Shown here piece after piece: positions 3,862 through 7,164 of a stretch of 7,164 nucleotides of DNA. A program made the translations under genes and the position numbers. Below the pieces are notes generated by a model. That model had not been told where the DNA came from, did not search any database, and worked only from the letters and a program-made list of their open reading frames with translations. Location: contig FR898442.1 of the NCBI GenBank assembly GCA_000437515.1, forward strand, positions 7,970 through 15,133. The letters are read 5' to 3'. The stretch's first letter is position 1. Each line of letters begins with the position of its first letter. The stretch comes from Acidiphilium sp. CAG:727. GTDB taxonomy: Bacteria; Bacillota; Clostridia; Christensenellales; Borkfalkiaceae.

Positions 3862-6800
3862 ATGAGAGGCGAAATTTTATCGGCAAATTCAAAATCTTTA
3901 CAGATACGCAAAATAATCCTTTCGATAATTTTTGCTTTATTGACGGTCATATCTTTGTGTATGGCGGGTTGTAAACAAGAATCGGGTAATAAACCCGTTC
4001 CGGGGCCTGTCGATCCGATCGATCCGGATATTCCCGACGATCCGGAAAATCCCGAAACCAAAAAAATAGAAATAAACGACGTAAATGCGGTCGTATCGCT
4101 TGCAGACGCCGCCGTATCGGAGTATTTTACCGCCTCGACGGAGGCGGAACAGATTGACGCGCTCGGTAAATACGCTTCGATTTCCGACGAAAAAGGCGGA
4201 AAGTCCGTAAGATTTTCCTGGAAGGGCAACGGCAGCGTTAAATATACGCTTTATCTGGCGGATAACGAGCGTTTCGAAAACGCGAAAGAATACGTGGCTT
4301 CGGGGCTTGAAAACGAACTCTACGTATATAATCTCGTACCTTCTTCCGCTTATTACTGGAAGGTTTGCGGAACGTTCGACGGCGACGAATCCGTAACTTC
4401 GCATTTTACGACCGAAAGTATTTCGCTTCGCTGCGTTTTCGTCGACGGGGCGGTAAACACGAGAGATATAGGCGGATACGCTGCCGCAAACGGCTCGGTC
4501 AACTACGGCAAAATTTACAGGGGCGGTAATCTCGATTCGATAACGACCGCCGGCGCGGGCGCTTTGAAGGACGACCTGCAAATCAAAACCGAAATAGATT
4601 TAAGAAAAGACGGGGCTCGTAAAAACGAAAGCCTCGGTTTGTCGTACTATAAATTCGACGCGGGCAGTTATACCGATATACTCGATCTTGCCGCGTGGAA
4701 CGCTTTGCCGGCGGCGGCGCGCAGAGAGTTTAACGCAAAATATTCCGCCGGAATAAAAAATATATTCGAAATTCTTGCAAACGAAGAGAATTATCCCGTT
4801 TATATTCATTGCGATAACGGCGCGGACGAAACGGGTACGGTCGCGTTTTTAATCAACGCGCTTTTAGGCGTAAGCGAGAGCGACCTTATAAGAGATTTCG
4901 AACTTTCGAGTTTTTCTGCCGCCGCGGGCGCGAGATACAGAAGCGCGCTTAACGCGGACAAAACGGGCTTCGCGGATTCGGGAGTAATGAAAAACGATAC
5001 AACCGCGTTCGTGGCGTTCGGCGCGACGATCGACGCGTTGAAAACCGCTTACGGCGCGACCGATAAATCGTTGGCGTACGCCGTAGAAAATTATCTTACG
5101 GATTACGTCGGAGTAAATCATACCGACGTCGAAAAAATAAAGAAAATCATGCTTTCGTCGTATATGCCGAGCGACGTAATTTATCTCGACGGCGAAAGAC
5201 AGGTTATAGAAGTTTCAAAGACCGATAACGAAATCAACCTCGGCGACACCGCCTACGAGACTGTCGAAGGGGTTTATCTCGGCGGAAATAAAATCGGCGA
5301 TTCGATTTCTTTAATCGACGGCGCGAATTTGTCGGAAGTTTACGGCGAAAGAGAATTGACGGTTGCTCTGAATACCGAAAACGGGCGAAAAATCGTTAAA
5401 GTTCCGGTTTTCGTCGTAACTAAATATATCAGCAACGCCGAAGACCTTACGACGTCGCTGAGGATAAGCAACAACGGAAATTTCGGATATTACGAATTAA
5501 AAAGCGATATAACGCTCGATTCGCTTTCGAACAGCGAGGCAGGAGTCGCGTTCGACGGGTCAAACGGTTTCCGAGGGATTTTCGAAGGTAAAGGACATAC
5601 TATAACGTCGGTTCTCGGCGATCACGGTTTATTCGGGTTTGTAGGAAACGGCGCGATTATAAGAAACGTGAAGTTCGATATAAGCGGAAACGTAAACGTT
5701 ATGAATAAGACGATTATCGCCGATTACGTTCTGGGCGCGCGTATCGAAAACGTAACGATAAACGTGGCGACGGAATCTGCGGAATTCGGAGCGGACGCGG
5801 GGCTCGTAACGTCTGCCGCTTTTAACGGCAATACGGTTACGGGGCTTATAGTGAACGCGAAAAAGGCTGCTGTAAATTCATTGTTCGGCGGCGGGGAATA
5901 TTTATTCGATAAAAACGAATTCGATTCCTGTTTCGTAAACGTTAAAAATATTAAAGAACTCGCGAGAAATTACGTAAACGGCAATTACGTTTCCGTTTAT
6001 CTCGAAGACGCGTCCGGATTCGGCGGCGAAATAACCGACGTGATCGATATTTCCGTAGCGGACGCAATCAACGTAAAAGGCGCGAATATCGAATTGAACG
6101 TCGGAGAGCGTTTTGCGAATACGAACGTTACGAAAGTCGTTTGCAACGGTATTGAAATAAAAGAACGTAAATTCGAGAACGGCATATTGTATCTGTTCAA
6201 CGATTTTGCGGTCTTCGGCGAAAATCTCGGTAAAACCGTCGTATACGTAACGTTCGAAGCGGACAACGGTATTATCGTCGAAACGAAAATCGGCGTGGTG
6301 GCGTTTACCGATTCCGAAGAAGTCGAATTTGACGAAACGCAGGAAATATTCATTAACAGAGCCGAAAACTCGATCGATCTGAAAAATTACGCTGGTTCGA
6401 CCGTCTATTCGATTTCCGTCGCCGGGTATTATCTCGGAAACGACGTAAATTCTTTGGATATAGGCGTCGGACTCAAGGAAAATAAAACGCTGCACGGACG
6501 GCAGATAATGAGCGTTCTTCTCGGTAACGACGGCGGATATTATACGGTTTATATTCCCGTAACGGTCGTTACGGCGGAAATAAGCGATATATCGCAGTTG
6601 AACACCATAATGGCGAGCGACAGTGCGGAGTATGCGATTCACGGATATTATAAACTCGTTGCCGACGTCGGCAAGTCGTCGGATAACCTTAATAACGGTA
6701 ACGACGTCAATTGGGAGAACGACGACGGACTCTACGGTTTCCGCGGCACGCTGGACGGTAACGGTCATTCGATAACGGCTACGGTTCTTCAAAAAGGTAC

Positions 6801-7164
6801 GTTCGGAATCGTCGGCAGCGGCGCGGTGATAAAAAATCTTACGATAAACGCGTACGGTTTCGCCAACGGCAGAACGGTTCTGGCAAGGTCGATAAGGAGC
6901 GCTACGTTCGAAAACGTAACCATAAACATAGAAAGCGGAGAATCGACCTCTTACCTTACCGAAGGCGGAGTCATAACCGCGCTTATGAGCCATTCGACGC
7001 TTTATAAAAACGTAACGATAAATTCGAAGGGCGCGGTGGACACCTTGTTCGGGTGCAATTACTGGCACTACGATAAGAGAAAGGCGAACACGTTTGAAAA
7101 CGTCAACGTCAACGTAAAATCGATAGGCGGGCTTTCCTGTCTGCGCGCGAACGTGGCGGAGGCG
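3862..7164 (+). CDS. Large secreted lipoprotein with tyrosine-phosphatase-like domain and beta-helix-like repeats (3' end outside window)
   Basis: The frame is open for 1101 codons to the window edge. The start is supported by GGAGGG five bases upstream. Residues 11-37 form a lipoprotein signal peptide: basic n-region, hydrophobic core and lipobox MAGC with C37 as the lipidated residue. A Pro/Asp-rich linker (about 44-66) and a Fn3-like domain (about 114-185, with AYYWKV) follow. Residues about 192-432 match the Y_phosphatase3/COG2365 dual-specificity fold: DGAVNTRDIGGY (195-206), YGKIYRGGNLDSI, IKTEIDLRKD (241-250) and the P-loop region HCDNGADETGT (316-326), then SESDLIRDFELSSFS. Family P-loops read HCxxGxDRTG; here the catalytic arginine is E323, so activity is doubtful although C317 and D322 remain. 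The rest is a duplicated Ig-like plus beta-helix-like array. The protein probably sits on the outer face of the membrane; its function is unknown. The divergent AraC regulator probably controls it. Confidence 0.9.
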   Translation, partial: MRGEILSANSKSLQIRKIILSIIFALLTVISLCMAGCKQESGNKPVPGPVDPIDPDIPDDPENPETKKIEINDVNAVVSLADAAVSEYFTASTEAEQIDALGKYASISDEKGGKSVRFSWKGNGSVKYTLYLADNERFENAKEYVASGLENELYVYNLVPSSAYYWKVCGTFDGDESVTSHFTTESISLRCVFVDGAVNTRDIGGYAAANGSVNYGKIYRGGNLDSITTAGAGALKDDLQIKTEIDLRKDGARKNESLGLSYYKFDAGSYTDILDLAAWNALPAAARREFNAKYSAGIKNIFEILANEENYPVYIHCDNGADETGTVAFLINALLGVSESDLIRDFELSSFSAAAGARYRSALNADKTGFADSGVMKNDTTAFVAFGATIDALKTAYGATDKSLAYAVENYLTDYVGVNHTDVEKIKKIMLSSYMPSDVIYLDGERQVIEVSKTDNEINLGDTAYETVEGVYLGGNKIGDSISLIDGANLSEVYGERELTVALNTENGRKIVKVPVFVVTKYISNAEDLTTSLRISNNGNFGYYELKSDITLDSLSNSEAGVAFDGSNGFRGIFEGKGHTITSVLGDHGLFGFVGNGAIIRNVKFDISGNVNVMNKTIIADYVLGARIENVTINVATESAEFGADAGLVTSAAFNGNTVTGLIVNAKKAAVNSLFGGGEYLFDKNEFDSCFVNVKNIKELARNYVNGNYVSVYLEDASGFGGEITDVIDISVADAINVKGANIELNVGERFANTNVTKVVCNGIEIKERKFENGILYLFNDFAVFGENLGKTVVYVTFEADNGIIVETKIGVVAFTDSEEVEFDETQEIFINRAENSIDLKNYAGSTVYSISVAGYYLGNDVNSLDIGVGLKENKTLHGRQIMSVLLGNDGGYYTVYIPVTVVTAEISDISQLNTIMASDSAEYAIHGYYKLVADVGKSSDNLNNGNDVNWENDDGLYGFRGTLDGNGHSITATVLQKGTFGIVGSGAVIKNLTINAYGFANGRTVLARSIRSATFENVTINIESGESTSYLTEGGVITALMSHSTLYKNVTINSKGAVDTLFGCNYWHYDKRKANTFENVNVNVKSIGGLSCLRANVAEA
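5194..7164 (+). repeat. Internal protein duplication: two Ig-like + beta-helix-like modules
   Basis: Within the lipoprotein, residues about 445-698 (nt 5194-5955) and about 826 to the window end (nt 6337-7164) align along their length. Matching landmarks are KVPVFVVTKYIS with YIPVTVVTAEIS, GFRGIFEGKGHTI (569-581) with GFRGTLDGNGHSI (959-971), GNGAIIRNVKFDI with GSGAVIKNLTINA, ARIENVTINV with ATFENVTINI, and VNSLFGGG with VDTLFGCN. The offset is 384-390 residues. A different Ig-like module (nt about 5956-6336) separates the copies. Strand-turn runs such as F.NVTI.. suggest stacked beta-helix coils, like GLUG-type surface repeats. The copies have diverged clearly, so the duplication is old. A further copy may follow beyond the window. 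Confidence 0.8.

Noticed and set aside
3663..4581. Overlapping minus-strand frames (3663-4229 and 3937-4581) opposite the leader and start of the lipoprotein gene
   Set aside because: Low-complexity Ser/Gly or Arg/Val-rich translations with no motifs; the plus-strand signal peptide and lipobox explain the region.
5902..7068. 388-codon open frame on the minus strand inside the lipoprotein gene
   Set aside because: It is antisense to a well-supported coding frame, has a Val/Arg/Tyr/Phe-rich composition with no recognisable domain, and reflects the rarity of TTA, CTA and TCA codons in the true gene.
1..7164. CRISPR array, transposon ends, tRNA or rRNA genes, defence or toxin systems
   Set aside because: Looked for and not seen; the repeats present are either regulatory-size or protein-domain duplications.

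Overview
The window looks like chromosome from an uncultured anaerobic, gut-type member of the Bacillota (Clostridia). The basis is a Cys-rich variant of alanyl-tRNA synthetase, sigma-A-like promoters with exact TATAAT -10 boxes, purine-rich Shine-Dalgarno sites, a lipoprotein signal peptide and a mixed-GC codon style (frequent TCG, GCG, GTA, ATA, AGA). The lineage call is inference and could be wrong below phylum level.

Layout, left to right. (1) 1-660, minus strand: the N-terminal 220 codons of alaS, running off the left edge, with its own promoter at 695-723. (2) 809-1606, minus: a first AraC-family regulator. (3) 1607-1774: a divergent control region with two promoters, a 21-bp tandem direct repeat and a small inverted repeat. 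(4) 1775-2746, plus: a GH130 glycoside phosphorylase acting on beta-1,4-mannosides, closest in remembered motifs to the mannosyl-GlcNAc (N-glycan core) phosphorylases. (5) 2777-2809: a perfect 30-bp palindromic terminator shared by convergent genes. (6) 2817-3611, minus: a second AraC-family regulator. (7) 3612-3861: a second divergent control region with two promoters, TTGCA-type repeats and a structured leader of about 158 nt. (8) 3862-7164, plus: an open reading frame of at least 1101 codons, running off the right edge. It encodes a secreted lipoprotein with a Fn3-like domain, a tyrosine-phosphatase-fold domain whose signature arginine is replaced by glutamate, and duplicated Ig-like plus beta-helix-like modules.

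The centre of the window is therefore two back-to-back units of the same design: an AraC-type regulator transcribed away from a single target gene, with repeated sites between the promoters. In both, the regulator's ATG lies exactly six bases after a TATAAT box and has no Shine-Dalgarno sequence, so both regulators are predicted to be made from leaderless mRNAs, while alaS, the phosphorylase and the lipoprotein have ordinary ribosome binding sites. A plausible reading is local sensing: one regulator controls use of mannose-containing glycans, the other controls a large cell-surface protein. Ligands are unknown. No CRISPR array, transposon, tRNA or rRNA was seen. The most notable points are the arginine-to-glutamate change in the phosphatase loop, the predicted leaderless regulators and the two-turn direct repeat.
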